From positions 8,802,135 through 8,866,134 of the forward strand of contig CM055819.1 in the NCBI GenBank assembly GCA_029582265.1: a stretch of 64,000 nt of DNA. Reading direction: 5' to 3'. A model generated the notes under the pieces. It saw only the letters and a program-made list of their open reading frames with translations, was not told the DNA's origin and made no database searches. The stretch comes from Zoroaster sp. YZ-2022 (lineage: Eukaryota > Echinodermata > Asteroidea > Forcipulatida > Zoroasteridae). A program made the translations under genes and the position numbers. Each line of letters starts with the position of its first letter. Position 1 is the stretch's first letter. This document shows positions 1 to 10,872 of the stretch, one piece after another.

Positions 1-204
1 TCACACGGCAGCCAACAAAAAAGGAACCTTTCACCCTCGTGTAAGTAAAATCCGGAAAGATACGCTAAGCAAAGGAAAATCCGGTCAATTTGCCAGAGCA
101 AATTGTTATAAATTTTGACTTAAATCACAAGCTGTGACAAAGTGACGCTAAGTCAGAAAAATTCCTTCCTAATTGAGAAAAAGCCCTGCAATTATTGCGC
201 TCTC

Positions 205-303
205 ATTGGCTGCAAGTTCCAACTTATGAACCAATCAAACCACTTAGCAAATAACGCCTATGCTGATTGGTTGCCTGCGGATCCACCAAACCAGTATAAA
301 TAG
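205..303 (+). promoter_or_regulatory. CCAAT/TATA promoter-like cluster
   Basis: Three CCAAT boxes (ATTGG at 205-209, CCAAT at 231-235, ATTGG at 266-270) are followed 24 bp later by TATAAATAG at 295-303. Multiple closely spaced NF-Y sites plus a TATA box resemble animal histone promoters. An in-frame ATG at 357 opens a 40-codon frame whose start looks only faintly like a histone H3 tail, so no gene is claimed. Promoter function is inferred from the motifs alone. Confidence 0.4.
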
Positions 304-659
304 CTTCACACACCAAAACTGCCAGAATGAACTAGCACGTCCAACTGTCAACACCATGACAGTACATAAGCAAAAAGCCCAAAGCATGTATACATACAAA
401 CACTTAACCGCAGGCACCACCGCTCGCAACATGGAACGCAATGTACATGTGTCAGGACAGAATACGGGGGAAATGTGAGTACCGAATGCTGAGTATAAAG
501 CATTTGATCATAAAATTGATAAAATTAATTATTCTAGGATGAGTGAGGGTTATTACAAATTACCATCAGCTTTAGAAATTGCCATTGCCATAAAGGTTGA
601 CCGAGGCATGCTCAGTAATAATTATTATATTAATACAAGGTGTACCCGTAAGAACTCAA

Positions 660-960
660 CAATAAATTTTAAATGGTTACGCAATCACAATAATTTAAAT
701 GGTTTTTATAAATTCCGCTCCAAATACCAACAGGGATTGGTGGTGCACGCCAGTGGCGCTGAGTTTCAGTGCAGGCGACCCAGGTTCCAATCCAAGTGGT
801 GCCACTATTTAAGTTTTAAATGATTACGCATCACGATTTATTTATGTAGTTTTAAATTCAACTTCAACTTCAAAGACCAACAGAATTGGTGGCGCAAGCT
901 GTTAATTGCAGGTAGTTCCATACTGGTACGTCCGGGTTTGAATCCTGCTCCCAGTCACAT
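660..960 (+). repeat. Tandem ~150-bp duplication with tRNA-like SINE heads
   Basis: Two adjacent related blocks begin with TTTAAATGRTTACGC and run into ACCAACAGRRATTGGTGG. Each ends in a segment with a B-box-like motif: GGTTCCAATCC near 783 and GGGTTTGAATCC near 931. This is what a tandemly duplicated tRNA-derived SINE head looks like. The A boxes are weak, so it may be only a diverged SINE remnant. The rest of 304-1398 shows no gene I can support. Confidence 0.4.
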
Positions 961-1398
961 AGGGACATGACAGCTGCTGGCTGCGGCAATGGATTGGCAT
1001 TTGAAGTTGAATTTGAATTCAAACCCAGGTCGTGTGCAATCAATCTGGCACCTTATTACACCACTACTTCACCTAAAATTTACGGCAGATAATTTCATCT
1101 TCATGTCAAGCAAAAAAAAAAAAATTCTGTAGCTCTCGTTTTTTAGTGAAGCTTTTTCACCAACAAAAAATCACAAGGGCATCACAAAGGATATACCACT
1201 CGCCTGTGTCAGCTGACAACTTTCTAATGCAAGTCGTGGAATGTGGGTAAGTTTACAGAGCACCACATCTGTTTTTAATAGTGTATGCTGATCTATCAGA
1301 TCATTTACCTCTTTTCCAGATTCAATCAATCAATTTGGTTCCACATTAGCATATTCGTCTAATATAGTGGTTTAAAGCCAGTGACTTTAAAATTGTTT

Positions 1399-3130
1399 TC
1401 ACTTCATCATTTTTTCAATAACCTGGTTCTCATCTTTCAAGCTGTGCTTATTCTTTTGCTTATTTATTACCTGCCTGTAGGTATTTTCTGTGATGCCTGA
1501 TTTTTTGTGATATCTGCTGTCTTTGTCGTAAGTGAGCTGTTTAATGAAACGAGCATCTTCTTGCTGACATACATGAGCGACCCAGTTGTATTGTTGGCCT
1601 CTGATAAAGTCTTCAATGTCTGAGATCCCGCAGATTCTCTTAATATCTTCATTTTTGTATCTGTATTTACAAAACTCACCCTCAGAACCATCCGCCCTTT
1701 TGTAAGAATTCACATTTTCTCCCTCTGGTGGCCTCCTTTCACTAATGATCTCAATAACAATATAAACGCCGACTCTAGCTTGTCAAAATGCCTTTGAGTG
1801 GGGCACCATGCCTGGCAACCGTATGTCATGACTGATCTGACCATTGCATTGAAAAACTGAACTCGGGTTTTCAGTTTTATCTTGTAATTGGTGTAGAATT
1901 GTTTAACCTCATAGAACTTGCAGGTGCCTGCGGTTATTCGTTTCTCGATTTCAACATCGCCGGTGGCACAGTCATTGTACATATTTGTCGACCCTAGATA
2001 TTTGAAGGTGGCCGAGTTCTTGATTTCTACGCCATTTAGTGATGTTATTGAAGATGGATACTGTTTGTCGCCTAGGGAGTCTTTTGTTCCAAGTAGTTCC
2101 CAGTTTAAAATGAGGGTTTCGGTTTTAGTTTCATTTATTTTCAGGCCATGGGCTGTGAAAATTCGCTCGATAATTATTAGCATCTCCTGGAGGTCTTCTG
2201 CTGACTGAGCGTAGATGACCAGATCATCAGCGTACCCCAGGTACATGTAGGGTATAAGACTAAAACCTTTGTTGTTTTTCTTGGAATTTTTGGACGAGCA
2301 ATTTTTGGGAATTTCATAGTATAATTCAAACCCTGTCAAATTTCGATCTTGGCATTCTTGCTGGAACAAGCGCATACAGTGGTTGGCATAGATATTATAC
2401 AGGCATGGACTTTGCGAACCGCCCTGCCGTACTCCACTGGTGGTTTTAAATCTCGCTTGCTCATCACTCGCCATATAGCACTCAGTCTGTGAATACATTG
2501 ACTCAAGTAAATCAACCAAAATCGAATCCCCAAAAGCTAACCTAGCACTCCTAAACAACAAATCTCTCCTAATATGATCAAATGCCGCTGATAAATCGAT
2601 CATCCCAACAAATAATTCCCTTTGATATTTTCTAGCCCATTTTTGTGTCTGCTTCAGGCAATAAATTCCGTCTATGGTACCCCGATTCGGTCTGAACCCG
2701 TATTGCCCCTCATCTAAATAGCTGTCGTAAGCTGGGGTTAACCTTTGGACTACAATAGACACAAATATTTTTGTTAGGATTGACGATAAAGTTATTCCTC
2801 GGTATTTGGTACAATCTAGCATTGATCCTTTATTCTTGAAAATTGCGTTGATCTTCCCTAAACCAAAATATGCTGGCACATCGATGAAGATGTCGGTTTG
2901 GGAGCCTTCAAGAGCCAATTTTATTGCCTCTCCTGGTAGATCCAAGCTGGCTTTGTTGTTTTTTAGGCCTTTTATTACATTTGAAATTTCGGTTTTGTTT
3001 GGTGGGTCATTGTTGAGTGGGATATTACTCCCTTTTATTCCCAGCGTCAACAACCCTCTCAGAAGACTTTCATCAAAAGGAACACCACTACTCAGCTTTT
3101 ACTGCAGATCTGGAATGCACCGACTGGCAT
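1399..3130 (-). pseudogene. Non-LTR retrotransposon reverse transcriptase relic
   Basis: The main open frame (3053 down to 1710, 447 residues) is the reverse transcriptase of a LINE. Visible RT blocks in order: KNNKAS near the start, IFKNKGS followed by NYRGIT-like KYRGITLSSI, GQYGFRPNRGT, the block with IDLSAAFDHI carrying the first catalytic Asp, GVRQGGSQSPCLYN, and the catalytic YADD. The C-terminal KNEDIKRICG...DFIRGQQYNWVAH segment, typical of the LINE tail, lies in another frame at 1713-1399, so there is a frameshift near 1710. In the RT frame a stop codon sits just upstream at about 3105, and no endonuclease domain is seen further 5'. The finger region before IFKNKGS is short, suggesting a small deletion. 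The copy is 5'-truncated and dead. Clade was not determined. Confidence 0.88.
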
Positions 3131-3705
3131 GAAGTCTATGAATCTGATAAATAAGCTGACAATGCTTTTCCAGCAATTTTCACGAATCTTTATAATTTCC
3201 ATTTCCCCTTTGTTTCTAAAACTGTTTATGAAGCTAATAGGAATCAATCTAGGATGACATAGGCAGTCATAAATTATTACAATCACAAAAATAATCTCTA
3301 AGCAGTTCTTGCGCAATCCCAGAAAGGCCAACAAACTCCGGTCGAAACAGTTCCGGTATTGACTAACTTCAGTTTTTCGCAAGCCCCCCCTTCCCCCACC
3401 AAAAACAAACAAATAAACAAAATTTAAAAAACACTACACATCTACATGTAAGCTCAATGGCAACAAAGGTAGTATAATAAAAAACATCTGGCGAGAAATT
3501 AATTATATACTGGCAACAACAAAGAGGTTGAGCTTCCCATACAGCTCATCGATGGTCAGCGTGTTGATGCAACCCTCCATATTTTGCTCACCTTTTCTAC
3601 TTTACCACTCATTGGTTCATAGCTCGCCAGCAAGATAACACCTGCTAACTCCCACTCACTGATTATTCTAACACTTCCTTTTTCTTTCTCATACCTACTA
3701 ATTTC

Positions 3706-4623
3706 TTGAAAATAAATGAAATTAGTAAACTTATGAAAAGTGGCACTAGCTGCGGATTTGATAGCATCAGCTCATCTGTAGTTAAGTCTGTAGTTCCTTT
3801 TATTTCTTCAACCCTCGCTCATATCTTCAACCTCTCTTTTTTGTCTGGTTCTATTCCATCTCAACTAAAAATTGCGAAAGCGATCCCTGTGTTTAATATG
3901 GAGATCGCAATGTCATCAGCAATTACCGACCAACCTAAAATCTAGAACGTCTTGTCTAGATGTGTCTTTTCAAATTCATTTCTGACTTTTACCTTTATTA
4001 TTTTTGAACATCAATTTGGTTTTCGTAGCACCTTCTCTACTGATCTGGATCTCACTCATCTTATTGATACTCTCATCACTTCCTCACTTAATGATAAATT
4101 GTCTACTGCGATTCTTGTCAGAATCATGGGTCCCATGTCGGAGCGGTTAAGTGCATCGAACTTGTGTTCTGATGGCTGAGTCGTCAGAATGTGTGTTTGA
4201 ATCCTGGCCGCGAACGTGGTACTTGTGTCCTTGAGCAAGACGCTTTACTATAACTGCTTCTCTTCACCCAGGAGTATAAATGGGGACCTTTGAGGGCAGA
4301 GATGGTAATTGTGTTTGATTAAGCTCGTTGTGCTACACATTTGACAGCATGGGCTGCATACTCCCCAGGGAGTTGAGATGGTTCTAGGAATGATATAACT
4401 GGCCCTATGACAGGGGTAATAATGTTCATGCGCCATGAGCGTCAAACTTGGCGGATACCGGCGCAATATAAGTGCCATTATTATTATTATTAATCATGGC
4501 GTTCCGCAGGGCTCCATTCTTGGTCCTTTACTTTTTATCTTAAATGTCAACGATCTCTACTATTGTTCTATAATGTATTTTATCATTTTTGCGGATGACA
4601 CCACTATCTTGTTTTCTCATTAA
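3706..4623 (+). pseudogene. Second LINE reverse transcriptase fragment, split by a SINE
   Basis: The plus strand carries RT pieces of a different LINE: SGTSCGFDSISSSVVK and the following finger region (3706-3945), EHQFGFRSTFSTDLDLTHLI after a frame break (3952-4120), and GVPQGSILGPLLF with a catalytic FADD (4496-4620). The segment between the LIDTL block and GVPQGS, which should hold the first catalytic Asp, is missing. A SINE occupies that exact junction. Two frame breaks, the internal deletion and the missing ends make it a relic. It is unlike the LINE at 1399-3130 in sequence and lies in the opposite orientation. Confidence 0.82.
4130..4491 (+). mobile_element. tRNA-headed SINE with ATT tail, 8-bp target duplication
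   Basis: The head carries tRNA-like promoter boxes (TCGGAGCGG and TGTTTGAATCC). A body with CTTGTGTCCTTGAGCAAG, TACTCCCCAGGGAGTTGAG and CGCCATGAGCG follows, and it ends in ATTATTATTATT. The 8-bp AATCATGG flanks it exactly on both sides (4122-4129 and 4492-4499). It sits inside the LINE relic at 3706-4623. Confidence 0.88.
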
Positions 4624-5880
4624 AAAAACATTTCTGGAAAAAAAATCGGATGTTGGAAACTGTAAATAAAAGCGATGTGTATATCAAATGCACTTGAATC
4701 TAATCTGATTGACAGCCGCGCTGGCCAATCAGAAGATTGCCCACGCCCTCGACCCGTTACATACAATGTGGTCCCATGCAACCTAGTCCCATGCGACCCT
4801 AGCAGAAACTTATTTCTGACGTCATATTCTTGACCAGAAACAAGGCGGCATAGCTACCGCGAAAACGTGAACGTAACCAGAAAATTGTTTTCAGTTTGTG
4901 ACGTGTTCAATCCTCAATGTTTCTCAAAATATACGGTGTAATTCAAATGTTTGCAAAATAGAACTTACTCGTGAGTGCTAGTAATAAACTTGAAAGATAT
5001 ACTGGTATACGAATAATCATTTCATCATGTGTTAAGTAATAATTAACAACACTTTTGTTACTTTTTACATCTTGAAACCAAGCGTAACCGATCACAAACT
5101 TCGGTTCACATTTGGTCAGAACAATGACGTCATCGCAGCACAACCGAACTCGCGAAAACGCTTAACCAATGACCGAAGCCCAAACATGTTTCTGGTTACA
5201 GTCGCGAAAACGCGCCCCTGAGGATTAAAACACGGGTCCCGCCTTTTACTGGAGTTTTTAATTTACTACCGTGCTAATCCTTGACGGTTTTGTTTGTTCA
5301 ATGTCTCAAATGAAAATCTGTAACTTCCTTAACCCCCCCAAAATAGCAATTCAACATTTAAATCTATTTTTCAGGACTGTATGCTTATTGTCAATGTATA
5401 GTACATGTATATTTATGCAAATGTATCCTGCCTGGATGAGGAAGCTGTACCTCACTATCAACTCCGTTATGTGATATTTTAGCACATTATCTTCACAGTC
5501 CATAGACTTCAGATTCACTAAGGTGACATGGAATTTTATACACGTACATGTTCGTGTAAATGTGACCTTTATGTATGATTGACTCTTTGTTCATGTATGC
5601 AGTTTATCTGGCTCCTGTGAAGTCGGGAATCTAAACCAGGATCAAATTGCACATAATTTATCCAGTGCTGGAATTACGGAGAAATGCATACTATATGGAC
5701 TGCATAACTACAGCGAAGACCAGAGATTTCTTCCACCTACATGCCAGTCTATGTACATTGGTAAAATGTACATGTATATGTAAATAGATCTTGGTTTGTT
5801 TCATTGTGTCGTTACCAAAATATTTAAATGTATTTAGTGGTACTTGCGCATATCCCCAACACAAGAATTTCCTCAATAAA
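4624..5880. other. Unassigned; two CRE motifs and a CCAAT box
   Basis: I see no gene here. Perfect TGACGTCA palindromes (CRE/ATF sites) lie near 4817 and 5125, and CCAATCAG lies near 4724. GACCAGAAACAAG (near 4833) and GTTTCTGGTTAC (near 5190) form a short inverted pair with GCGAAAACG on both sides, so a small decayed inverted-repeat element is possible. Confidence 0.3.
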
Positions 5881-5884
5881 TGTT

Positions 5885-6066
5885 CATCGTGGCCGAGCGG
5901 TCTAGCGCACCGAACTCAAGTTCTGGTGTTGCCAGCAGCAGGGTGTGGGTTCGAGCCCCGGTCGTGACACTTGTGTCCTTGAGCAAGGTACTTAACCATA
6001 ATTGCTTCGTCCTTCGGATGGGACGTAAAGCCGTAGGTCCCGTGTGTTGTATAATGCACGTAAAGT
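5885..6066 (+). mobile_element. tRNA-headed SINE, subfamily with GGGACGTAAAGCCG tail
   Basis: The head GTGGCCGAGCGGTCTAGCG (A box) and GGGTTCGAGCCCC (B box) resemble a leucine/serine-type tRNA. The body has CTTGTGTCCTTGAGCAAGG, then a 3' half GGATGGGACGTAAAGCCGTAGG that differs from the neighbouring copy. It lies head-to-tail with the next SINE. Confidence 0.82.
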
Positions 6067-6067
6067 G

Positions 6068-6420
6068 GATTGTCGTGCGGTCTAGCGCACTGAACTCAAG
6101 TTCTGGTGTTGCCAGCAGCAGAGTGTGGGTTCGAGCCCCGGCCGTGACACCTGTGTCCTTGAGCAAGACACTTAACCATAATTGCTTCTCTCCACCCAGG
6201 GGTTAAATGGGTACCTGTGAAGGCAGAGATGGTTTGCTCTATATGCGCTAGAAATGGCAGCAATTGAGCTGTATACTCCCCAGGGAGCTGAGATGGTTTC
6301 AGGAATGATTTATGAGCCTTATGAGCAGGGATAATAATATAATGCGCCTTGAGCGCCACTTAGTTGGTGGATACGTGCGCTATATAAATCTATACATTAT
6401 TATTATTATTATTATTAATT
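6068..6420 (+). mobile_element. tRNA-headed SINE, long subfamily with ATT tail
   Basis: It shares the tRNA-like head and the CCTTGAGCAAG block with the preceding copy. It then continues with CCACCCAGGGGTTAAATGGG, TATACTCCCCAGGGAGCTGAG, GCGCCTTGAGCGCC and a TTATTATTATTATT tail. The 3' half matches the copies at 4130-4491 and 63253-63597, which defines a subfamily of about 350 bp. Confidence 0.85.
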
Positions 6421-7144
6421 CAGCGATAATTGATTTGAAAATAATACTTTTCCACACTGCTACACATTTCTTCCTCTGCAAGACAAATACAAACAAACAA
6501 ACATGTAGTTTTAAGTGCACTTTCTGACAGAGATATTGAATTTGCTGAGCAAAGATTGCTTTATTTCCATGAAACATATAATAGAACAATATAGCGTACA
6601 TATAAATGAAGATACAACAATGCAGAGAAGGAATAACATTGATTCACTTCATCATCAAGTATTAATGCCAGAGAAGGAATGATCTGCTAAGGTTACAATG
6701 TACATGTACATGCTGTCAAAGGTCAAAAGGGATCAATAACTAGAGATTTTCATGATTACAAGATATCGATAATAACACTAGAAGTCTGTAACATACACCA
6801 AGTGTGCTTGTCATGTAATTACTTAGTCCAGGTGCCCCCCCACGAAAAATCCTCATAGTGCCCCAAAAAACAGAAAAGAAAAAGAAAAGGAAAAAACTCA
6901 TACCCCCCTGGGCCCGCCCGCCCGCCCGCCCGCCCCCCCCCCCCCACTGAAAAGCAATGCCCCCGGCTTGGGCAGTGTTTAAAAAAAAAATTAAATCATA
7001 AAAAATAAATCGGCCTCTTTTTTTTCAGTTGTGTATGAAATGGATTCTGAATAGATCTAGGATTCCTGTTTGGAGTCCTTCCATATTCGAATATTTCTAG
7101 AATCACCCAAGGCTAATCCTAATTACCTATACACGTACATGTCT
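6421..7144. other. Unassigned spacer with a C/G-rich low-complexity run
   Basis: No gene is seen. A (CCCG)n tract followed by a long C run lies at about 6910-6946. The segment near 6790-6832 (AAGTGTGCTTGTCATGTAAT) matches the terminus of the long-TIR element at 10873-12144 and may be a fragment of it. Confidence 0.4.
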
Positions 7145-7289
7145 TTAAAGGGACAATATTGTCACAATCAAAAGGACATGGAGTTGGAGTGGTAGTTTTA
7201 GATTAATTCAGTGACTGAAAATAATACCCCACATGATACGGTCATATTATCGTTGCTGCTGCACAAATGAGCCAGTAATTTTCAGTCAA

Positions 7290-7931
7290 TAGGCCGTATT
7301 CATAAAAATAAGTAATTGCTTTTACTAAAGTAACAACCCCCTTTTACTAACCTTTTACTTAAATGTGTATTCATAGAAATAAGCAATGACTTTCAAGTAA
7401 AAGCTACAAGTTTTAAGCATTAGTAATTGCTTTTTACTTATAAGTAAATGCTAAAGAAATTAGCACCTACTTCAATTTGTATTCATAAAAATGACCTTCG
7501 ACTAGCATTTACTAGTGATTGTACAAGCACCTAATTTTTGGCTTGCTGTTTAGCCAATACAGACATATCACATTTTCTGCCATGTTTTTACGTCCTAGAC
7601 CACAACCTAAGGTGTATAACATCAGGCTTAATCGTGATGAAGTCAACCCTACCACTTACAGAACTTTATTTAGGTTTGACAAAGAAAATGTGGAATGGCT
7701 TGCAAACACCTTCATACCACCAAATACCGAGACTCGTGGATGGTACTGTAGTACAATAGCAACTACTTGAGAACTTACTAGCCGAGGCAAGTAACAACTG
7801 TAATCATGTAGCAAATGGTTATGAATAAGATTTTTAGCAATTGCTTAGACTAGACCTTTTACTTACCTAGCTGTTGCTTTTACTTATAGCATTTACTAGT
7901 AAGTAATTACTTATTTTTATGAATACGGCCT
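7290..7931. mobile_element. PIF/Harbinger-derived element nested in MITE
   Basis: Terminal inverted repeats begin AGGCCGTATTCATAAAAAT and close as its reverse complement (7911-7931). Subterminal AGTAATTGCTTTTACT-like repeats fill both ends. The centre retains a transposase fragment (7582-7770). The insertion splits the surrounding TTAA MITE. The target duplication could not be fixed because the junction is palindromic. Confidence 0.8.
7582..7770 (+). pseudogene. Harbinger transposase N-terminal fragment
   Basis: The frame reads FLRPRPQPKVYNIRLNRDE, then NPTTYRTLFRFDKENVEWL and PPNTETRGW. This is the conserved region just upstream of the catalytic DDE domain in PIF/Harbinger (HARBI1-like) transposases. 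It stops before the first catalytic Asp, and no later part is present, so the element is an internally deleted, non-autonomous derivative. HARBI1-family proteins normally have about 350 residues; about 60 remain here. No nearby MYB-like partner gene of the kind autonomous Harbinger elements carry is visible. Confidence 0.75.
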
Positions 7932-8165
7932 ATTGTGTTCATCTTGAACTAGGACACTGATTCCATGCCCTGTTTAAAATTTGCTCCGACCGTGGTGATA
8001 CTGTCCCTTTAAAAGGAAACAAAAAGCACTTTTTACGAAATACATCACTGATGACATGGAGAGAATGTTTGAGTCAACTGGTACCCATGCAAACTCATCT
8101 ACATAAACACTTGCATACTGGTTCCCGAATCTGGTGAAAAGATTTGTTCATTTGTATTTTTGGTA

Positions 8166-8435
8166 TATGTGACCCACGCTGGCAAAACCCAAAACTTCTC
8201 AGCATTTACCATAATGCATAACAGCCAAAAAAAGGTCAAAAACTTACCCCAGGGACCAGTTTGAGGACCGGGACCAGTTTTCTTGTCACCATATAAAGCA
8301 TTTTCTCTAGATTTTGATGGAAAAAGAAAAATCCTGAAACGTTGCTGGCAACATTGTTAATTTTCACGATAAATTTGAGAGGCCACTTTTGAAAATTGGG
8401 TCCAAGTTTAGGGTTTTGCCAGAGCCAGTCACATA
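8166..8435. mobile_element. MITE with TATGTGAC...TGGCAAAACCC termini
   Basis: The left end TATGTGACCCACGCTGGCAA and the right end reverse-complement TATGTGACTGGCTCTGGCAA match over about 30 bp (270-bp element). Both continue into AAAACCC and AAACTT. A TA duplication is possible, suggesting Tc1/mariner, but it is not distinguishable from the TIR itself. Confidence 0.65.
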
Positions 8436-8834
8436 TGATAAAATGTTCAAAACAACAGTAATCATGACGATCACTATTAGGGCAAAATCTGTGGAATTTC
8501 AAATGCTATACATGCTACATGTAATCCATTTGCTGAGATGTATAATACCTGAATATTTTTTTTAAATAATACTTGAAAATGTATAATACTTGAATATTAA
8601 TATTCCATTCTGATCTTTCAGAATGGAGGCAAATGTATTTTATACATAAGCATTTACAGGAAAGGTACAACAGTGGTTATGTTGGCAAAACTGTCTTCTA
8701 TGATTATGATTTCTTTCTTTGAAGTTTGAATCAACATAAACATTACACAAACGAGATAGTTTCTATGCTTATTTTCTTTGAATCAAGATACACAAAAACC
8801 AACCACTCTGTGAAAGTTTTAGCTCAATACAGAG

Positions 8835-9215
8835 TAGGGCTGTGCCGGGTATCCGAGTCATTACCCGGTTCCATTTTTCGGTTCCAATTACCCGTAAACG
8901 ACTTTTTAAAAGTCGGACTTAACATTTGAGCGGTGCGAACAGAAATATGTGACTCTTGAACAATGCAATGTTTACATTTTTACAGACAATTATCTTTAAA
9001 CTCAACAGATTACCTCCAATAAAGAAAAGATCAATTTTAAGTATGGTATCCTCTGTATTATAAAAGTCAGTTTGTTACCATTTACAGTACTGTACATGTA
9101 TTTGTGCACCACCGGAGGCATGTTTTCAACAAAAATGAAAACAGGTATCCGGGTATCCGAAATTTTCTGATTTCGGGTATCCGGTTCCAAAAATATCCAA
9201 AAACGCACAGCCCTA
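8835..9215. mobile_element. hAT-type non-autonomous element
   Basis: The termini are TAGGGCTGTGC and GCACAGCCCTA. The flanking 8-bp sequences are ATACAGAG (8827-8834) and ATGCAGAG (9216-9223), an 8-bp target duplication with one mismatch, as hAT transposases make. Subterminal GGGTATCCG repeats occur at both ends. There is no coding capacity in 381 bp. Confidence 0.85.
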
Positions 9216-9331
9216 ATGCAGAGTCTAAGTCATGAAAAGGCATTCACAATTCTTTCAGAAAATATGCATGTAATATATATAATGTGATGTACTGTGTGCA
9301 TAGTTTCATAACAATTTTAGAAGAAAAAACA

Positions 9332-10171
9332 CCCTAACCCTAACTACACACAGTTCCTCCAAAATCCTTCTCCTGGTTTATGACCCACAGTATATGTATC
9401 CCAGTGAATAGAGCATGTAGCTATGTGTACTAAATCCATCAAACTCCACTGGCTACTTTTGTTGAATTCAGGACTGTGTATAGCCAAGCCATGGATGCTT
9501 TGCATTTGCCACTGTACTAATTCCATCAAAGTCCAACAATTGGGTAACTTTTTAGTGCATGTTGAATGATTTTGATGGATTCAGTACTCCACAGTATAGC
9601 CCAGCGAATAGAGCATGTAGCCGTGTGTACTACATGTAAATCCATCAAACTCCACTGGCTGCTTTTGTTGGATTCAGTACTCCACAGTATAGCCCAGCGA
9701 ATAGAGCATGTAGCCATGTGTACTAAATCCATTAAACTCCACCGGCTACTTTTGTTGAATTCAGGACTGTGTATAGCCAAGCCATGGATGCTTTGCATTT
9801 GCCACTGTACTAATTCCATCAAAGTCCAACAATTGGGTAACTTTTTAGTGCATGTTGAATGATTTTGATGGATTCAGTACTCCACAGTATAGCCCAGCGA
9901 ATAGAGCATGTAGCCATGTGTACTACATGTAAATCCATCAAACTCCACTGGCTGCTTTTGTTGGATTCAGTATTCCACAGTATAGCCCAGCGAATAGAGC
10001 ATGTAGCCATGTGTACTAAATCCATCAAACTCCACCGGCTACTTTTGTTGAATTCAGGACTGTGTATATAGCCAAGTAATTTTGCCACTGTACCACCTTT
10101 TTAATGCATGTTGATGGTTTTGGAGGATTTGGGATGGTTTCTAGCAAAAATGCTCAAAGTGTTAGGGTTAA
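9332..10171. mobile_element. TTAA/CCCTAAC element 1 with internal tandem repeats
   Basis: It begins CCCTAACCCTAAC (9332) and ends GTTAGGG followed by TTAA (10161-10171), with TCCTCCAAAATCC subterminally at both ends in inverted orientation. The interior holds a ~293-bp unit repeated from about 9564 and 9857, itself built of ~100-bp sub-blocks (GGATTCAGTAYTCCACAGTA, GCGAATAGAGCATGTAGC). The left TTAA is not preserved. No gene: the open frames are repeats. Confidence 0.7.
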
Positions 10172-10442
10172 AAAGTTTGTTATGTTATTTGACAAACAGT
10201 TACTGAATGGCAACTTTTGAAAGTTGACCAAAGATCCTTTTTTCCTCCAAGATGAAATGGATCACCGGCCATTCCAACATGTCATAACTTCTCAGGATGT
10301 TTGGTGCCATTACCATCTTAAAACCAAGTAATTTATAAGATAATAATTCTGTTTCTTATCAGGTAATTAGCCAATATTATACATGTACCTTCCCTTTACA
10401 GCAATATTTATTCAATATTTCCTCAGCATTCTGCTATTCCCA

Positions 10443-10665
10443 TTAAAGAGATAATATCGTCACGGTCAGAGCAGACTTCATCAGGGCATGGAATCCGTGT
10501 CCTAGTTTAAGATGAACACAGTGACTGAAAGTTACTGGCTCATTTATGCAGCAGCATAAATGTGGTATATTTTATCATGTGGTATATTTTTCTGTCATTG
10601 AGCTAATCTACAACATAGCATTCCGATTCCATGCCTTGTTGATCGTGACGATATTGTCCCTTTAA
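10443..10665. mobile_element. TTAA MITE, AGGGACA family, copy 2
   Basis: A full-length 223-bp palindromic copy: TTAAAGAGATAATATCGTC at left and GACGATATTGTCCCTTTAA at right, with GGGCATGGAATCCGTG mirrored by GATTCCATGCCTTG. Confidence 0.85.
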
Positions 10666-10872
10666 TACCTTTCCAATGGTGAGATGCTCTTAAAAAATAT
10701 ATTTTTAATTGTATACGTAGAATGTTTTTACACACTACACTATATTTATATGGTAGGTGTACATGTATTTACATGTATGAAAGGTTTATTTAAACCTACT
10801 ACAAAAAGTAAAACAATACTAGGTACATCTTCACTATTCTTACTCCACTAGAATAACTAGTATAAGAAGTTC

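Larger units (their letters stand above)
7145..8012. mobile_element. TTAA MITE, AGGGACA family, copy 1 (interrupted)
   Basis: TTAA-AGGGACAATATTGTCAC opens the element and GATACTGTCCCTTTAA closes it. The subterminal CATGGAGT/CATGCCCTG blocks match five other copies (near 10.4, 22.9, 58.6, 62.3 and 62.6 kb). TTAA targets and AGGG termini are typical of Kolobok- or piggyBac-type elements; no transposase is present. A Harbinger-type element is inserted at 7290-7931. Confidence 0.8.

Noticed and set aside
9326..10171. True telomere or internal telomeric array suggested by CCCTAACCCTAAC
   Set aside because: Only one to two repeats occur, always at element ends and usually next to TTAA. They are transposon termini.
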